A stretch of 64,000 bases of DNA from Synechococcus sp. Tobar12-5m-g. GTDB taxonomy: Bacteria > Cyanobacteriota > Cyanobacteriia > PCC-6307 > Cyanobiaceae. Made by a program: the position numbers and the translations under genes. Location of the stretch: positions 248,001 through 312,000 of the forward strand of contig NZ_JAGQBB010000001.1 in the NCBI RefSeq assembly GCF_024345415.1, given 5' to 3'. The notes below the pieces were generated by a model. The model worked only from the letters and a program-made list of their open reading frames with translations. It ran no database searches and was not told the DNA's origin. Every line of letters begins with the position of its first letter. The stretch's first letter is position 1. Shown here piece by piece: positions 16,461 to 26,425 of this stretch.

Positions 16461-17101
16461 CGATGGGGGTTGGCCGGCAGGGGGAACTGTTCGCTGCTGG
16501 GGCTGAATCCTGCTCGAGCTCTGGAGCTGGCGCGCTGCCGCTGAGGCGGCACCAGGTGCTGGCCTGGCAAATCCGGCTGGCTGAAGTCCAGCAGTCGCTC
16601 TTCGAAGCGGCAGGGTCACTCTCCGTGCCGGGCCCCTCTCCAGGGCTTGAGCAAGGAAACCTGTTCTCGCCCCAGCCACCCAGCCAGCCGCCAGACCCCG
16701 CGGCCCTGGCCGCCCGGCTCAACCCCCTCGCCTTCGCACCCCAGAGCCTGCAGTTCTGGCGCTGGCCCCAGCCGCCCCAGGCGGGAGCGGCGCTGTACCT
16801 GGTGATCGATCAGCCGCCCCACCTGGTCAGTCCCCTGCTGCTGTATGTGGGGGAAACCGGCCGGGCCGACCAGCGCTGGAAGGGCGAGCACGACTGCAAG
16901 GCCTACCTGGCGGCCTACGCCGAAGCCGTGCTCCAGGCCGGCTTCACCACCCGCCTCAGCATCCGCTTCTGCTGCGATGTGCCGGAGGCGGCCCGGCCAC
17001 GTCGTGCCCTGGAGCAAGCCCTGATCCGCCGTTGGCTGCCGCCGTTCAACAAGGAAACCCGCCGGCGCTGGGCCACCCCCTTCACCGCCGATCCGGCCTG
17101 A
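16454..17101 (+). CDS. GIY-YIG-like nuclease-domain protein
   Basis: 215 residues from GTG 16454 (ATG 16463 also possible). The C-terminal half carries a GIY-YIG-like fold: ALYLVID and LLLYVGETG replace the GIY and YIG strands, RWKGEHDCKAY holds the catalytic Arg, and the closing ALEQALIRRWLPPFNKET supplies the Glu and Asn expected of the family. The N-terminal 100 residues are proline- and glutamine-rich and unrecognised. GIY-YIG proteins nick or cut DNA. The overlap with an HhH DNA-binding gene suggests a joint DNA-processing role (inference). Confidence 0.72.
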   Translation: MVTMGVGRQGELFAAGAESCSSSGAGALPLRRHQVLAWQIRLAEVQQSLFEAAGSLSVPGPSPGLEQGNLFSPQPPSQPPDPAALAARLNPLAFAPQSLQFWRWPQPPQAGAALYLVIDQPPHLVSPLLLYVGETGRADQRWKGEHDCKAYLAAYAEAVLQAGFTTRLSIRFCCDVPEAARPRRALEQALIRRWLPPFNKETRRRWATPFTADPA

Positions 17102-17161
17102 GCACCGCCAGGGTGGCCCCCTGCGGCGTGGCTACGATCGCGGCCCCCAGCCCCCTGCCCC

Positions 17162-18643
17162 ATGGAATTCCGCTGCACGCCCGCCACCCTGAGCGACTGG
17201 GGCGGCGACACCCTGGCCGTGGGGCTGTTCGAGGGCGACCAGGGGGAAGCGCGGCAGGCGCTGGAGGCCAGGTTCGGTGCCGGGCTCCCGCGGCTTATGG
17301 AGCAACGCGGCTTCAAGGGGAAACCGGGCGAAACCCTCAGCCTCTCCCTGCTGGATCACTCCCCGGCTGACCTGATCCTGGTGGGGCTGGGCGACGCCGC
17401 CAGCTTTGACGCCGCAGCCCTGCGCAGTGCAGCGTCGAGCATTGCCAAGGCCGCCGCCGCCGGCAAGGCCACCGATCTGGCCATCGCCTTGCCGAACCAG
17501 GGCCTCGAGCCTGCCTTCGCCGCCGGGGCGATCGCCGAGGCAGTTCGTCTGGCCCTCTACGCCGATCAGCGCTTCAAAAGCGAAGCCGAGCCGAAGGAGC
17601 TGCCTCAGACCATCACCCTGCTGGGACTGACGGAGGCGGCGGTCGCCGGCCTCGATGCGTTGGAGGCCACCTGCAGCGGCGTGGAGCTGGCCCGCCAGCT
17701 GGTGGCAGCACCCCCCAATGTGGTGACTCCTGAGGCCCTGGCCGAAGCGGCCGCCGCCATCGCCCGACAGTTCGGCCTGGAGCTCAAGGTGCTGGAGCGC
17801 GCCGACTGCGAGGCCCTCGGCATGGGGGCCTATCTGGGCGTCGCCCAGGGCTCCTCCCTGCCGCCCAAGTTCATCCACCTCACCTACCGCCCCGCCGCCG
17901 GGGCCAGGCGCCGTCTGGTGCTGATCGGCAAGGGGGTCACCTTCGATTCCGGCGGCTACAACCTCAAAACCGCCGGCTCCCAGATCGAGATGATGAAGTA
18001 CGACATGGGCGGCAGCGCGGCGGTGCTCGGTGCCGCCCGCGCCATCGCCGAGCTGAAACCCCCGGGGGTGGAGGTGCATGTGATCGTGGCCGCCTGCGAA
18101 AACATGATCAGCGGCAACGCCATCCACCCCGGCGACATCCTCACCGCCTCCAACGGCAAGACGATCGAGATCAACAACACCGACGCCGAAGGTCGCCTCA
18201 CCCTGGCCGATGCCCTGGTGTACGCCTGCCGCCTCGAACCCGATGCGGTGGTCGATCTGGCCACCCTGACCGGCGCCTGCGTGATCGCCCTGGGCGAGGA
18301 GATCGCCGGATTGTGGTCCCCCAGCGACGGCCTGGCGACGGCCCTGCTGGAGGCGGGCCGGCAGGGAGGTGAGCAGTTCTGGCGGATGCCCCTGCAGGCC
18401 TCCTACAAGGAGGGGATCAAAAGCCCGGTGGCCGACCTGAAGAACACCGGCCCCAGGCCCGGTGGCGCGATCACCGCAGCCCTCTTCCTGCAGGACTTCG
18501 TCGAGCCGAAGACGGCCTGGGCCCACCTTGACATTGCGGGCACCGTCTGGAGCGAAAAGGGTCGGGGGGTGGATCCGGCTGGGGCCACCGGCTTCGGGGT
18601 GCGCACCCTGGTGCGTTGGATCACCCAGGGTGGAGAGGCCTAG
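17162..18643 (+). CDS. pepA: Leucyl aminopeptidase (M17)
   Basis: 493 residues, normal for the family. It removes N-terminal residues from peptides in the cytoplasm using two metal ions. The C-terminal catalytic domain shows LIGKGVTFDSGGYNLK (metal ligands and catalytic Lys), MKYDMGGSAAVLG and the M17 signature NTDAEGRLTLADAL. The N-terminal domain is the usual macro-like fold. ATG 17162. Confidence 0.95.
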   Translation: MEFRCTPATLSDWGGDTLAVGLFEGDQGEARQALEARFGAGLPRLMEQRGFKGKPGETLSLSLLDHSPADLILVGLGDAASFDAAALRSAASSIAKAAAAGKATDLAIALPNQGLEPAFAAGAIAEAVRLALYADQRFKSEAEPKELPQTITLLGLTEAAVAGLDALEATCSGVELARQLVAAPPNVVTPEALAEAAAAIARQFGLELKVLERADCEALGMGAYLGVAQGSSLPPKFIHLTYRPAAGARRRLVLIGKGVTFDSGGYNLKTAGSQIEMMKYDMGGSAAVLGAARAIAELKPPGVEVHVIVAACENMISGNAIHPGDILTASNGKTIEINNTDAEGRLTLADALVYACRLEPDAVVDLATLTGACVIALGEEIAGLWSPSDGLATALLEAGRQGGEQFWRMPLQASYKEGIKSPVADLKNTGPRPGGAITAALFLQDFVEPKTAWAHLDIAGTVWSEKGRGVDPAGATGFGVRTLVRWITQGGEA

Positions 18644-18672
18644 GTTGGCGCCTGACGCCGGAGTGCGACGCC

Positions 18673-18924
18673 ATGGCCGTTCAGAAGATCCGCTGGTATG
18701 TCAGCGCCCAGCTGGGGGTGCTGCTGCTGCCGCTCGGCCTGTGCCTGGTCGGTGAGGCCGTGACCCGGCGCACCCTGCAGCGGGTGGCTCTGCTGAACCA
18801 GATGGTGTCGCCGGCCGGACCCTGGTTCTGGTACGGAACCCTAGGGCTGATCTGCGTGACCGCCGGCGTGGGGCTGATGGTGGAGAGCGGCCTGCTGCGG
18901 GGCTATCCACGCAACGCCCGCTGA
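18673..18924 (+). CDS. Small two-TM membrane protein, conserved hypothetical
   Basis: 83 residues from ATG 18673. Two hydrophobic segments (QLGVLLLPLGLCLVGEA and FWYGTLGLICVTAGVGLMV) are joined by a short polar loop with a basic C-terminus (GYPRNAR). It lies 29 bases after pepA on the same strand and is probably cotranscribed. I do not recognise a named family. Confidence 0.7.
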   Translation: MAVQKIRWYVSAQLGVLLLPLGLCLVGEAVTRRTLQRVALLNQMVSPAGPWFWYGTLGLICVTAGVGLMVESGLLRGYPRNAR

Positions 18925-18933
18925 GCGGTGGGG

Positions 18934-19119
18934 TCAAATGGCAACCGGCTCCAGGCTAGCGAGCAGCGATTCGGGCGATTCCATCGCATGAATCTGCCAG
19001 CGGGCCCGCTCACCAAGGCTCGCGCTGAGGCGATCAAGGTCGTCGGCGGCCTGTTTGGGGCTCTCATAGGGCCCGATGTGCCGTGTGGCCAAACCATCGC
19101 GAATCGTCAGTAGAAACAT
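18934..19119 (-). CDS. Small hypothetical protein
   Basis: 61 residues from ATG 19119 (a longer start at 19158 exists). The sequence FLLTIRDGLATRHIGPYES followed by KQAADDLDRLSASLG suggests a beta hairpin plus helix, similar in feel to small cyanobacterial proteins of unknown function. It is convergent with the preceding membrane-protein gene. No motif identifies a role. Confidence 0.6.
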   Translation of the reverse strand: MFLLTIRDGLATRHIGPYESPKQAADDLDRLSASLGERARWQIHAMESPESLLASLEPVAI

Positions 19120-19212
19120 CTGCCACCCTCCCTTCTGGGGTTTCCAGCGTAGGCACAAATCGAAGTTCTGAACAGGTCTGGGCCCCGTGGGCCCGCTCGG
19201 CCCGGGCCCGCT

Positions 19213-19917
19213 TCAGGCCCCGGGGCCGGCCCAGGGGGCGGAGCTGCGGGCCTTGCCCCCCCACACCTGGTTGAGCCGGCGGTCGCGCCCGCAGGACCAG
19301 CGGTAGTAGTTGTACTTGAGCTGATTCTGCTCGGCGTAGTTTTGGTGGTACCCCTCGGCGGGCCAGAACCGTTGCAGCGGGCGAATCTGCACCCGGATGG
19401 CACTTGGCTTCTGCTTCAGCTCCCGCGCAGCCTCTTTGACACTGGCGAGGGCCTGCTCCTGCTGGCGGGTGCCCTTTGTGAAGATCACCGGGCGGTAGGA
19501 GGCGCCGCGGTCGCAGAACTGGCCGCCGCCATCGAGGGCATCGACGTTGCGCCAGTAGGCCCGCAGCAGGGTGGGGTAGCTGATCCGGCTGGTGTCGAAG
19601 CGCACCTGCACGCTCTCGAGATGGCCGGTTCCTCCCGCCGTCACCTGGCGGTAGGTGGGGTTGTCCTTCGTCCCGCCGCTGTAGCCGCTCACCGCATCCA
19701 CCACGCCGGGCAACCCCTCCAGGTCGTGCTCGAGGCACCAGAAGCAGCCCCCGGCGAAGACCGCCTCCTCGATCGCCGCCTGGGCGGGTGCGGCGCCCAC
19801 CACAAGCACAAGCAGGAGCACGAGCAGCCGGCGGCCAATTCCCAGCCAGGGGGAAGAAGCGTAGGGACAGGGCCGTTGGTTCGCCATGGTCGGCTCCGGG
19901 AGGCTGGTGGAAGCCAT
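19213..19917 (-). CDS. msrA: Exported peptide-methionine (S)-S-oxide reductase
   Basis: 234 residues from ATG 19917; ATG 19887 (224 residues) has an equally good Shine-Dalgarno sequence. The catalytic motif is AGGCFWCLEHDLEGLPGV, followed by VSGYSGGTKDNPTYRQVTAG and the HLESVQV strand. It repairs methionine sulfoxide in proteins with reducing power from thioredoxin-like donors. A signal peptide (RLLVLLLVLVVGAAPAQA) indicates export, unusual among MsrA proteins, many of which are cytoplasmic. The gene closes the leftward lpx operon, 44 bases after lpxB. Confidence 0.93.
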   Translation of the reverse strand: MASTSLPEPTMANQRPCPYASSPWLGIGRRLLVLLLVLVVGAAPAQAAIEEAVFAGGCFWCLEHDLEGLPGVVDAVSGYSGGTKDNPTYRQVTAGGTGHLESVQVRFDTSRISYPTLLRAYWRNVDALDGGGQFCDRGASYRPVIFTKGTRQQEQALASVKEAARELKQKPSAIRVQIRPLQRFWPAEGYHQNYAEQNQLKYNYYRWSCGRDRRLNQVWGGKARSSAPWAGPGA

Positions 19918-19960
19918 CGGATCATCCTGCCGGGCTGGACGCCGCCAGCGGTCCGGATGG

Positions 19961-21142
19961 CTAGGCGGTGGGCAGGTGATCAAGGATCTCGATGGCCGCC
20001 CGCCCTGTGACGCCCGGCTCCCCGAGGCATTGGCGCAGGCGCCCGTAGCCCTCCACCATCCGCTCGCGGGCCAGGCCGGAATCGAGCAGGGGCAGGGCCG
20101 CCGCCACGACCGCTCCCGGGGTGAAGGCCTCCTGGAGCAATTCGGGCACAAGGCGCTCCCCCAGCACCAGGTTGACCGGTGAAATGTGATCGACCCGGAA
20201 GTGAAGCAGATGGCGGGCCAGCCAGGCTGTTGGCCGGCTGACCCGATACCCCACCACCTGGGGGACCCCCCGCAGGGCCAGTTCGAGGTTCACAGTGCCC
20301 GACTTGGTCAGCGCCAGGTCGGCGGCGGCGGACAGCACCGGCCGCAACCGGTCGGCGGCAGCGGCGGGCACAACGTCGGCCCGGACCCCCGCCTGATGCA
20401 GCAGGGCCGCCAGCGTCGCCTCGAAAGCGGCCTGACCGGCTGGAACCACCACCCGCAAGCGAGGCCGCTGGCGTTGCAGCTCGGCGGCCGCCGCTGCCAG
20501 GGTGGGCACCAGGTAGCGCATCTCCTGACTGCGGGACGCGGGCAGCAGCAGCAGCAACGGCTCCCCCTCCGCAAGCCCCAGCTGGCGGCGGGCCGCATCT
20601 CGGCTGGGCAGCTCACCGAGGGTGTCGAGCAGGGGGTGGCCCACCCAGGTCACATCGGCGCCCCGCTCTCCGTAGAAGCGGGCCTCTTCCGGAAAAATCG
20701 AGAGGATGCGGTCGGTGAAGCCGATCAGCCGGGTGCTGCCGCCCTCGCCGATGCGGAAGGCCCATTCCTGGGGGGCGATGTAGTAGGTGATCGGCACCGC
20801 CGGCCACCAACGCCGCAACTTCAGACCGAGGCTGACATTCGCACCCATGTAGTCGATCAACACCACCCCGTCCGGCGGCGCCTGGCGCAGCACCCGCCCC
20901 ACCCGCCGTTGCAGCCGCAGGGTGGGCAGCACCAGCGGCAGAGCCTCCCACAGACCCATGGCTCCCATCGGCGCGGTGTTCGCCAGCAGCGTTGCTCCCG
21001 CCCGCTCCATCCGCTCCCCGCCCAGGGCGACGATCTCGAGGTTGAGGTCACGCCGCCGGGCCTCCACATGGAGGGCCTGGATCAGCAGCCCGCCCTGAAG
21101 ATCGCCCGACACCTCGCCGGTGCTGATCAGCAAGCGCACCAT
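19961..21142 (-). CDS. lpxB: Lipid-A-disaccharide synthase
   Basis: 393 residues. It joins UDP-2,3-diacylglucosamine and lipid X to form the lipid A disaccharide at the inner membrane. Family motifs: [13 protein letters not shown] at the N-terminus, [21 protein letters not shown] and the nucleotide-binding [15 protein letters not shown]. The ATG overlaps the lpxA stop by one base (TGATG), so the two are coupled. Its presence shows that this cyanobacterium makes lipid A. Confidence 0.96.
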   Translation of the reverse strand: MVRLLISTGEVSGDLQGGLLIQALHVEARRRDLNLEIVALGGERMERAGATLLANTAPMGAMGLWEALPLVLPTLRLQRRVGRVLRQAPPDGVVLIDYMGANVSLGLKLRRWWPAVPITYYIAPQEWAFRIGEGGSTRLIGFTDRILSIFPEEARFYGERGADVTWVGHPLLDTLGELPSRDAARRQLGLAEGEPLLLLLPASRSQEMRYLVPTLAAAAAELQRQRPRLRVVVPAGQAAFEATLAALLHQAGVRADVVPAAAADRLRPVLSAAADLALTKSGTVNLELALRGVPQVVGYRVSRPTAWLARHLLHFRVDHISPVNLVLGERLVPELLQEAFTPGAVVAAALPLLDSGLARERMVEGYGRLRQCLGEPGVTGRAAIEILDHLPTA

Positions 21143-21963
21143 CAGCGGTGGGGGGGCAGGGGGCCGCGGCGTCCTGGCGTGATCGAGGCCTCGAGGAAGC
21201 TGCAGAGTTCTTCCGCCGCCGGCATGAGCTCCTCCTGGCGGATCCGCGCCAGGGCCTGCACCAGCACCTCATCGCCTCGGTAAAGCCGGTTCCACACGTC
21301 CTGCAGTTGTTTGAGTTCGGCGCCGGCGGCGCGCTCGGCCAGGCCGCTGCGCCGCAGGCCGATGCGGTTGAGCCCCCGCAACCGCCCCGGGTGACCCTCG
21401 ACGATCGCGAAGGGGGGCACATCCCGGTCGATGCGGCTCATGCCCCCCACCATCGCCAAGGTGCCGATGTGAACGAACTGATGGATGCCGAGCACGCCGC
21501 CGATCACGGCCCGGTCACCGATCACCACGTGGCCGGCGATCGCCACACTGTTGGCCACCACGATGCCATCGCCCAGCTCGCAGTTGTGGCCGACGTGGCA
21601 ATAGGCCATCAGCAGATTGCCGCTGCCCAGCCGGGTCTTCTCGCCGTCGGCGGTGGCCCGGTTGATCGTGACGCATTCCCGGATCGTGTTGTCATCGCCG
21701 AGCACCACCTCGGTGGGGGCGCCGTTGTATTTCAGGTCCTGGGGTTCCAGGCCGATGCAGGCCCCGGGGAAGACCCGGTTGCGCGCCCCCATCCGCACCC
21801 GACCCTCGATCACCACGTGGGGGCCGATGCGGCTGCCGGCGCCGATCTGCACCTCCGGACCGATCACGGAAAAGGGCCCGATCGCCACCCCGCTGGCCAA
21901 CTTGGCGCGGGGATCAACCAGGGCGGTGGGATGGATCGAGGTTTCCACGGCTGCACTGGTCAT
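21142..21963 (-). CDS. lpxA: Acyl-ACP--UDP-N-acetylglucosamine O-acyltransferase
   Basis: 273 residues. It catalyses the first committed step of lipid A synthesis. Hexapeptide repeats forming a left-handed beta helix run through the first 190 residues ([20 protein letters not shown] onward). The catalytic base is in [14 protein letters not shown]. The C-terminal helical domain is present. The gene starts four bases after the fabZ stop. Confidence 0.96.
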   Translation of the reverse strand: MTSAAVETSIHPTALVDPRAKLASGVAIGPFSVIGPEVQIGAGSRIGPHVVIEGRVRMGARNRVFPGACIGLEPQDLKYNGAPTEVVLGDDNTIRECVTINRATADGEKTRLGSGNLLMAYCHVGHNCELGDGIVVANSVAIAGHVVIGDRAVIGGVLGIHQFVHIGTLAMVGGMSRIDRDVPPFAIVEGHPGRLRGLNRIGLRRSGLAERAAGAELKQLQDVWNRLYRGDEVLVQALARIRQEELMPAAEELCSFLEASITPGRRGPLPPHR

Positions 21964-21967
21964 CGCC

Positions 21968-22423
21968 TCAGTCCACCAGAGAGAACATCAGGTCCCCGGA
22001 GCAGACCCGTTGGCCATCCACAGTCACCTCGCCCCTCACCTTGCCGAAACGCTTGTGCTTGAGAGCGATCAGCTCGCAGCTGATCCGAAGCTGATCGCCA
22101 GGCACCACCGGACGACGGAATCGCACCCCATCGATGCCGGCGAAAACGAACAGGCCCTTCGGCAGCTCAGGCATCTGGGCGATGATCAGACCCCCCACCT
22201 GGGCCATCGCCTCCACGATCAACACGCCTGGCATCAGGGGCCTGCCAGGGAAATGGCCCTGGAACTGGGGTTCGTTGATGGTGACGTTCTTGATGGCCAC
22301 GGCCCGCTTACCAGGCTCATGTTCGATCACCCGATCCACAAGAGCAAATGGATAGCGGTGGGGCAACAGATTGAGGATCTGCTCACTGGTCAGCAGAGGG
22401 GAGCCGGCGAGAGAAACGGTCAA
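21968..22423 (-). CDS. fabZ: 3-hydroxyacyl-ACP dehydratase
   Basis: 151 residues, a single hot-dog fold. [17 protein letters not shown] is the family N-terminus; the active-site His and Glu are in [19 protein letters not shown]. It dehydrates beta-hydroxyacyl-ACP in fatty-acid elongation and shares its substrate pool with LpxA, which explains its conserved place between lpxC and lpxA. Six bases after lpxC. Confidence 0.97.
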   Translation of the reverse strand: MTVSLAGSPLLTSEQILNLLPHRYPFALVDRVIEHEPGKRAVAIKNVTINEPQFQGHFPGRPLMPGVLIVEAMAQVGGLIIAQMPELPKGLFVFAGIDGVRFRRPVVPGDQLRISCELIALKHKRFGKVRGEVTVDGQRVCSGDLMFSLVD

Positions 22424-22429
22424 CGGGCT

Positions 22430-23278
22430 TCAGGCAGATCGGAACTGAGCAGCCAGGGCCGCCGCCAGAGCGGTGTGCAGCCCATGGGACCCGCGGAAGG
22501 CAAAGACCTGGGCTCGGGGCAAACCCACCAACGCCAGGTCGCCCAGCAGGTCCAGCAGCTTATGGCGCACCGGTTCCTGCTCGAATCGCAAAGGGGGATT
22601 CAACCATTGCCGCCCATCGCAGACCAGGGCATTGCTGAGATCCCCACCTTTGATCAGCCCGGCCGCCTGAAGCTGCTCCACCTGTTCGCGAAAGCCGAAG
22701 GTGCGGGCCGGGGCGATCTCCTCAACGAAACGCCGGGGGGTGAGCTCCAGGGAAAAGAGCTGCCGCCCGATCGCCGGCTGGGAAAACTCGATGGCCGCTC
22801 CGATCCAGGGCTGGGCGCTGGGCAGGGCCGTCACGAAGCTGTGGCCCTGCTGAAGGGTGATCGGTGCGGAAAGCTCCTGCAGCGGCTCCCGCTCGCCCAG
22901 GGGGCAAAGACCGGCCTCGGCGATCGCTTCCACCCAGGGCAGGCCCGAGCCATCGAGCAGCGGCACCTCCTCGCCCTCCACCAGAATCGCCACCTGGCTG
23001 AGGCCCACTCCAGCCAGGGCCGCCAGCAGATGCTCCACCGTGGCGAGGCGCCGTTGATCGAGCTTCAGCGCCGTGCACAGCTGGGTTTCGCACACCATCG
23101 CTGGGTGAAGCCGGGCGAGTTCAGTTGCTGGTTGATCCAGCCAGCCGAGCCGGAAGCCGGGCTGGTCGCTGGGCTCGAGCCGCACCCGGCAGGCGGTGCC
23201 GCTGTGCAGACCCACACCGGAGCGCTCCACCGGCGCCGCCAGGGTCCAGGCCTGGCCATAGCTCTCGGGCCAGTCCAT
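22430..23278 (-). CDS. lpxC: UDP-3-O-acyl-N-acetylglucosamine deacetylase
   Basis: 282 residues from ATG 23278. The zinc enzyme deacetylates the LpxA product, the committed step in lipid A synthesis. Metal and catalytic residues appear in TVEHLLAALAGVGL, RHKLLDLLGDLALVG and the closing FRGSHGLHTALAAAL. The start is placed at MDWPES because the upstream bamA stop is two bases away. It is slightly shorter than the E. coli enzyme. Confidence 0.95.
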   Translation of the reverse strand: MDWPESYGQAWTLAAPVERSGVGLHSGTACRVRLEPSDQPGFRLGWLDQPATELARLHPAMVCETQLCTALKLDQRRLATVEHLLAALAGVGLSQVAILVEGEEVPLLDGSGLPWVEAIAEAGLCPLGEREPLQELSAPITLQQGHSFVTALPSAQPWIGAAIEFSQPAIGRQLFSLELTPRRFVEEIAPARTFGFREQVEQLQAAGLIKGGDLSNALVCDGRQWLNPPLRFEQEPVRHKLLDLLGDLALVGLPRAQVFAFRGSHGLHTALAAALAAQFRSA

Positions 23279-23280
23279 GC

Positions 23281-25626
23281 CTAGAACTTCCAGCCAACGC
23301 CCAGATTGAAGCGCCAATCCCCGCTGAAGTCCTTGCTGGCGACTTCCAGCCGCAGGGGGCCCACTGGAGTGGTCACGATCAGACCGGTGCCCACCGAGAA
23401 GCCACTGCCCGGCTTGCTCAGCAGGCCGCCCGGATTGCCCTGGACACTGGACTGGGTGCCGAAGTCGGTGCCGCCATCGACGAAAAAGGACCCGCTGACG
23501 ACGGCGAAGAGCGGGAAGCGGTACTCGATCGTGGCTTCGCCAAAGCTCTTGCCGACTCCGAGATCGCAGTCGGCGTAGCCACGCACCGAGTTCGAGCCCC
23601 CCATGCAGAAGGCCTCATAGGGGGGCAGATCACCGATGTTGGTGCCGGCAGAGACCTGGAAGGCCAGGGCCTGCTTGCAATCGGCCGCATCACCGCGCTT
23701 CGGCCGGCACCCCCGGTAGAAGCGCACCCAGTTCACTGGGATGAAATAGGAGTAGCTGCCACGCAGGCGATTGAAGGTGGGGGAATCAGGGCCCACCGAG
23801 ACGAACTGCTCGGTGCTCAGGCTGAGGAAGTTGCCGGAGGTGGGGTTGCGGGGGTCGTTGAGGGTGTTGCGGGTGGCAGCGAAGCGGATGCCCAGCAGTT
23901 GGTTGACGGAGGCACAGTTGAAGGCCACGCAGACCACGTCCTGGATCGGGGCCTCGGAACCATTGAAATTGTTGTTGCTCACGCCAAAGGGCATGGAGTC
24001 ACCAGCGAAGTTGATCGGCCTCACTTCCTGGGCGCTGGCTCCCAGCACCACACTCCAGAGGGCTTTCTTGAACGGATTGCCGCCATTGAGGGGCCGCACG
24101 AACTGGATGTTGCCACCCACCCGCTGCAACGCAATCGAATTCCCGTCGTAGTTGAACCAGCTGTTCCCGCGCGATTGGGATTCGGCTTCACTGACGGAAT
24201 TGAAGGTGCGCTCTGCGGGGTTGTCGTCGGAATTAATGTTGTAAGCGACGCTGGTGCCTGGGGCCTTGTAGAAATCAGAGGCGGTGTTGATGTTGCCGTT
24301 GTCCTGGCTCTGGTAGATCTGCGGCACATCCCGGCTGATGAAGACGCGGGCGCGGAAGGCGGTGCGGAATTTGTCCCCCTTGATCCAGGGATCGGTAAAG
24401 GAGAGATCGGCCAGACCACCGAACTGGCCGTAGGTGAAGTTGAGGGCGACATCCCAGGCGCGACCGCGCAGGTTGCTGTCCTGGAGCTGCACCTGGCCGA
24501 ACACACCCTGGCTCTGGCTGTAGCCCAGGCCGCCGGAGAGGGAGCCGGTGGATTGCTCCACCACCCCCAGCACGATCACCACGGTGCCTGGCTCGGCCGG
24601 CACGGGCCGCAGGGTCACCTTCACATCGGCGAACAGGCCAGTGCCGTAGAGGCGTTTGATGTCCTCCTCGAGGTTGCGGCGGTTGAAGGTCTGGCCCGGC
24701 AGGATTGAGATCTCCCGGCTGACCACCCAGGGCTTGGTCTTGCCGCGAATCGGCACTCCCTTCTCATTGGTGGCGGAGCCCTCCTTGTTGAGGAACTGCA
24801 CCTCCACAGACTGGACCGTTCCCTCCCGGACGCCCAGGACCACCACCCCTTCCGGGCTGACGCGGCTGGGGCCGGTGATCCGGGCCAGGGAATAGCCCTG
24901 GTCGGCGTACCACTTCTGCAGTTCCGCCAGCCGACCCTGCAGGGTGTTGAGGTTCAGGGTCTTGCCGTAGTCCGCAGCGAAGGTGTCCTGCAGAACGGCG
25001 GGTGGCAGCTTGGCCTTGGTGGAGTCAAGCTCCACCTTCTGAAGCACAGGATTGGCGGTGGCGATCACCACGAGCTGAACGCCAAGGGGACCATCCACCG
25101 GCTGGATGCGCACATCCGAGAACCAACCGCTGGCATAGATCGCGGCGAGATCGGTCTGCAGCTCCGAACGGGAGACCCTGCTGCCGGGCCGCACAATCAT
25201 GGCGTCGTAGACGGCCAGCTCGAGCCGCTCCCTCTCCGGATGGCCCTCCAGGCCGTTGACCACCACCTCACTGATCAGCACCTTGGGCTCGGCGGGCGCC
25301 TGGGGCGCCAGGCTGCCGGCTGGCGGTGTGCTGGCCGGGGGGGTGGTTTCTGGCGGAGTGGCGGGCGGGGTGGGTCCAGGGGTGACGGCCGGGCCAGGTA
25401 GGGCCGGCTCAAAGCCGGCTGGCTTGTTGGCGGGCGCCGGCATCGAAGCCGGGGGGGCCGCCTGGGGCTGGGCTGGAGTGGACTGGGCCTGGGCCTGAAC
25501 CCGGGCGGGGGCGAGCAAGGCAAGCACTCCGAGCACCGGCAGGGTGACCACCAGGCCAGGGCCGCCGCGCCGCCCGAGCCGGGCTGGGAGGGAATCTGGG
25601 GTCAGGGCGTTGCGGGTGCCACCCAT
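23281..25626 (-). CDS. bamA: BamA/Omp85 outer-membrane assembly factor
   Basis: 781 residues from ATG 25626. A signal peptide (VTLPVLGVLALLAPARVQAQ) is followed by a proline-rich linker (about 50 residues of PPA/TPPE repeats), three POTRA-like units (for example LISEVVVNGLEGHPERERLE) and a C-terminal beta barrel ending FNLGVGWKF with the terminal Phe of outer-membrane proteins. It inserts barrel proteins into the outer membrane and is the cyanobacterial relative of chloroplast Toc75. Three POTRA domains are typical of cyanobacteria, against five in E. coli. First gene of the run into lpxC. Confidence 0.94.
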   Translation of the reverse strand: MGGTRNALTPDSLPARLGRRGGPGLVVTLPVLGVLALLAPARVQAQAQSTPAQPQAAPPASMPAPANKPAGFEPALPGPAVTPGPTPPATPPETTPPASTPPAGSLAPQAPAEPKVLISEVVVNGLEGHPERERLELAVYDAMIVRPGSRVSRSELQTDLAAIYASGWFSDVRIQPVDGPLGVQLVVIATANPVLQKVELDSTKAKLPPAVLQDTFAADYGKTLNLNTLQGRLAELQKWYADQGYSLARITGPSRVSPEGVVVLGVREGTVQSVEVQFLNKEGSATNEKGVPIRGKTKPWVVSREISILPGQTFNRRNLEEDIKRLYGTGLFADVKVTLRPVPAEPGTVVIVLGVVEQSTGSLSGGLGYSQSQGVFGQVQLQDSNLRGRAWDVALNFTYGQFGGLADLSFTDPWIKGDKFRTAFRARVFISRDVPQIYQSQDNGNINTASDFYKAPGTSVAYNINSDDNPAERTFNSVSEAESQSRGNSWFNYDGNSIALQRVGGNIQFVRPLNGGNPFKKALWSVVLGASAQEVRPINFAGDSMPFGVSNNNFNGSEAPIQDVVCVAFNCASVNQLLGIRFAATRNTLNDPRNPTSGNFLSLSTEQFVSVGPDSPTFNRLRGSYSYFIPVNWVRFYRGCRPKRGDAADCKQALAFQVSAGTNIGDLPPYEAFCMGGSNSVRGYADCDLGVGKSFGEATIEYRFPLFAVVSGSFFVDGGTDFGTQSSVQGNPGGLLSKPGSGFSVGTGLIVTTPVGPLRLEVASKDFSGDWRFNLGVGWKF

Positions 25627-25669
25627 GCGTCTCCGAGGCAATGCGGCGAAGCCGCAACTTGGCGTGACC

Positions 25670-26425
25670 TTACCCGTACACGTGGGGTTCAGGGCAAACA
25701 CCTTGGACCCGTTTGCAGACCTCCCCATAGGCCTCGATGACGCCGCCAAGGTCCTGACGGAAGCGATCCTTGTCCAGGATCCGGTCGTTGGCATCCTCAA
25801 CGCGGCCATCCCAGAGGCGGCAGGTGTCGGGGCTGATCTCATCGGCGAGAACCAGCTGACCGTCGGTGGTGAAGCCGAATTCGAGCTTGAAATCCACCAG
25901 TTGCAGTTGTACCCCGACGAAAAGGTCCCGCAGAACATCGTTCACCCACCGCGCCAGCCGCTCCAGCTCCCAGCGCTGCTCCGCGGTCACCAGGGCCAGG
26001 CGCTCCAGCCGGGCCTCGGTGAGCAGAGGATCGCCGAAAGCGTCGTCTTTGTAATAGAGATCCAGCAGAGGCGGCTCCAGGGGCGTGCCCTTGGCGATCG
26101 GCAGCTCCCGGCAGAGCGAACCGGCCGCCACGTTGCGGATCACCACTTCGAGGGGAATGACCGCGACCGGCCGCACCAGCATCCAGCGATCGCCATCGAT
26201 CCCCCGGTAGTGGGTGGGAACGCCAGCCTGCTCGAGCCGTTCGAGCAACAGGGCGGAGATCCGGCAGTTGAGGGGTCCCTTGCCCGGCAGCTGGGCCTTC
26301 TTGAGGGCGTTGAAGGCCGTGGCGTCATCCTTGAATTCCACCGCCAGCAGGTCGTCGGTGTCGGTGCGGAACACCCGCTTCGCTTTGCCCTCGTAGAGCA
26401 GGGGACCGAGCTGAAAAGCCGTCAT
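25670..26425 (-). CDS. purC: Phosphoribosylaminoimidazole-succinocarboxamide synthase
   Basis: 251 residues. It condenses CAIR with aspartate in purine synthesis. The N-terminus [19 protein letters not shown], the ATP-binding [17 protein letters not shown] and the signature DFKLEFGF with [14 protein letters not shown] are diagnostic. The ATG overlaps the upstream gene's stop (ATGA). Confidence 0.97.
   Translation of the reverse strand: MTAFQLGPLLYEGKAKRVFRTDTDDLLAVEFKDDATAFNALKKAQLPGKGPLNCRISALLLERLEQAGVPTHYRGIDGDRWMLVRPVAVIPLEVVIRNVAAGSLCRELPIAKGTPLEPPLLDLYYKDDAFGDPLLTEARLERLALVTAEQRWELERLARWVNDVLRDLFVGVQLQLVDFKLEFGFTTDGQLVLADEISPDTCRLWDGRVEDANDRILDKDRFRQDLGGVIEAYGEVCKRVQGVCPEPHVYG

Noticed and set aside
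21617-23284. 555-codon open frame on the plus strand
   Set aside because: Antisense to lpxA, fabZ and lpxC, all of which have clear catalytic motifs; the plus-strand product has no family features.
23125-24708. 527-codon open frame on the plus strand
   Set aside because: Antisense to bamA; Gly/His/Val-rich sequence without motifs.
25275-25500. Proline-rich repeats in bamA as a possible tandem-repeat locus
   Set aside because: Irregular PPA/TPPE units typical of the cyanobacterial Omp85 N-terminal linker, not a nucleotide tandem repeat.
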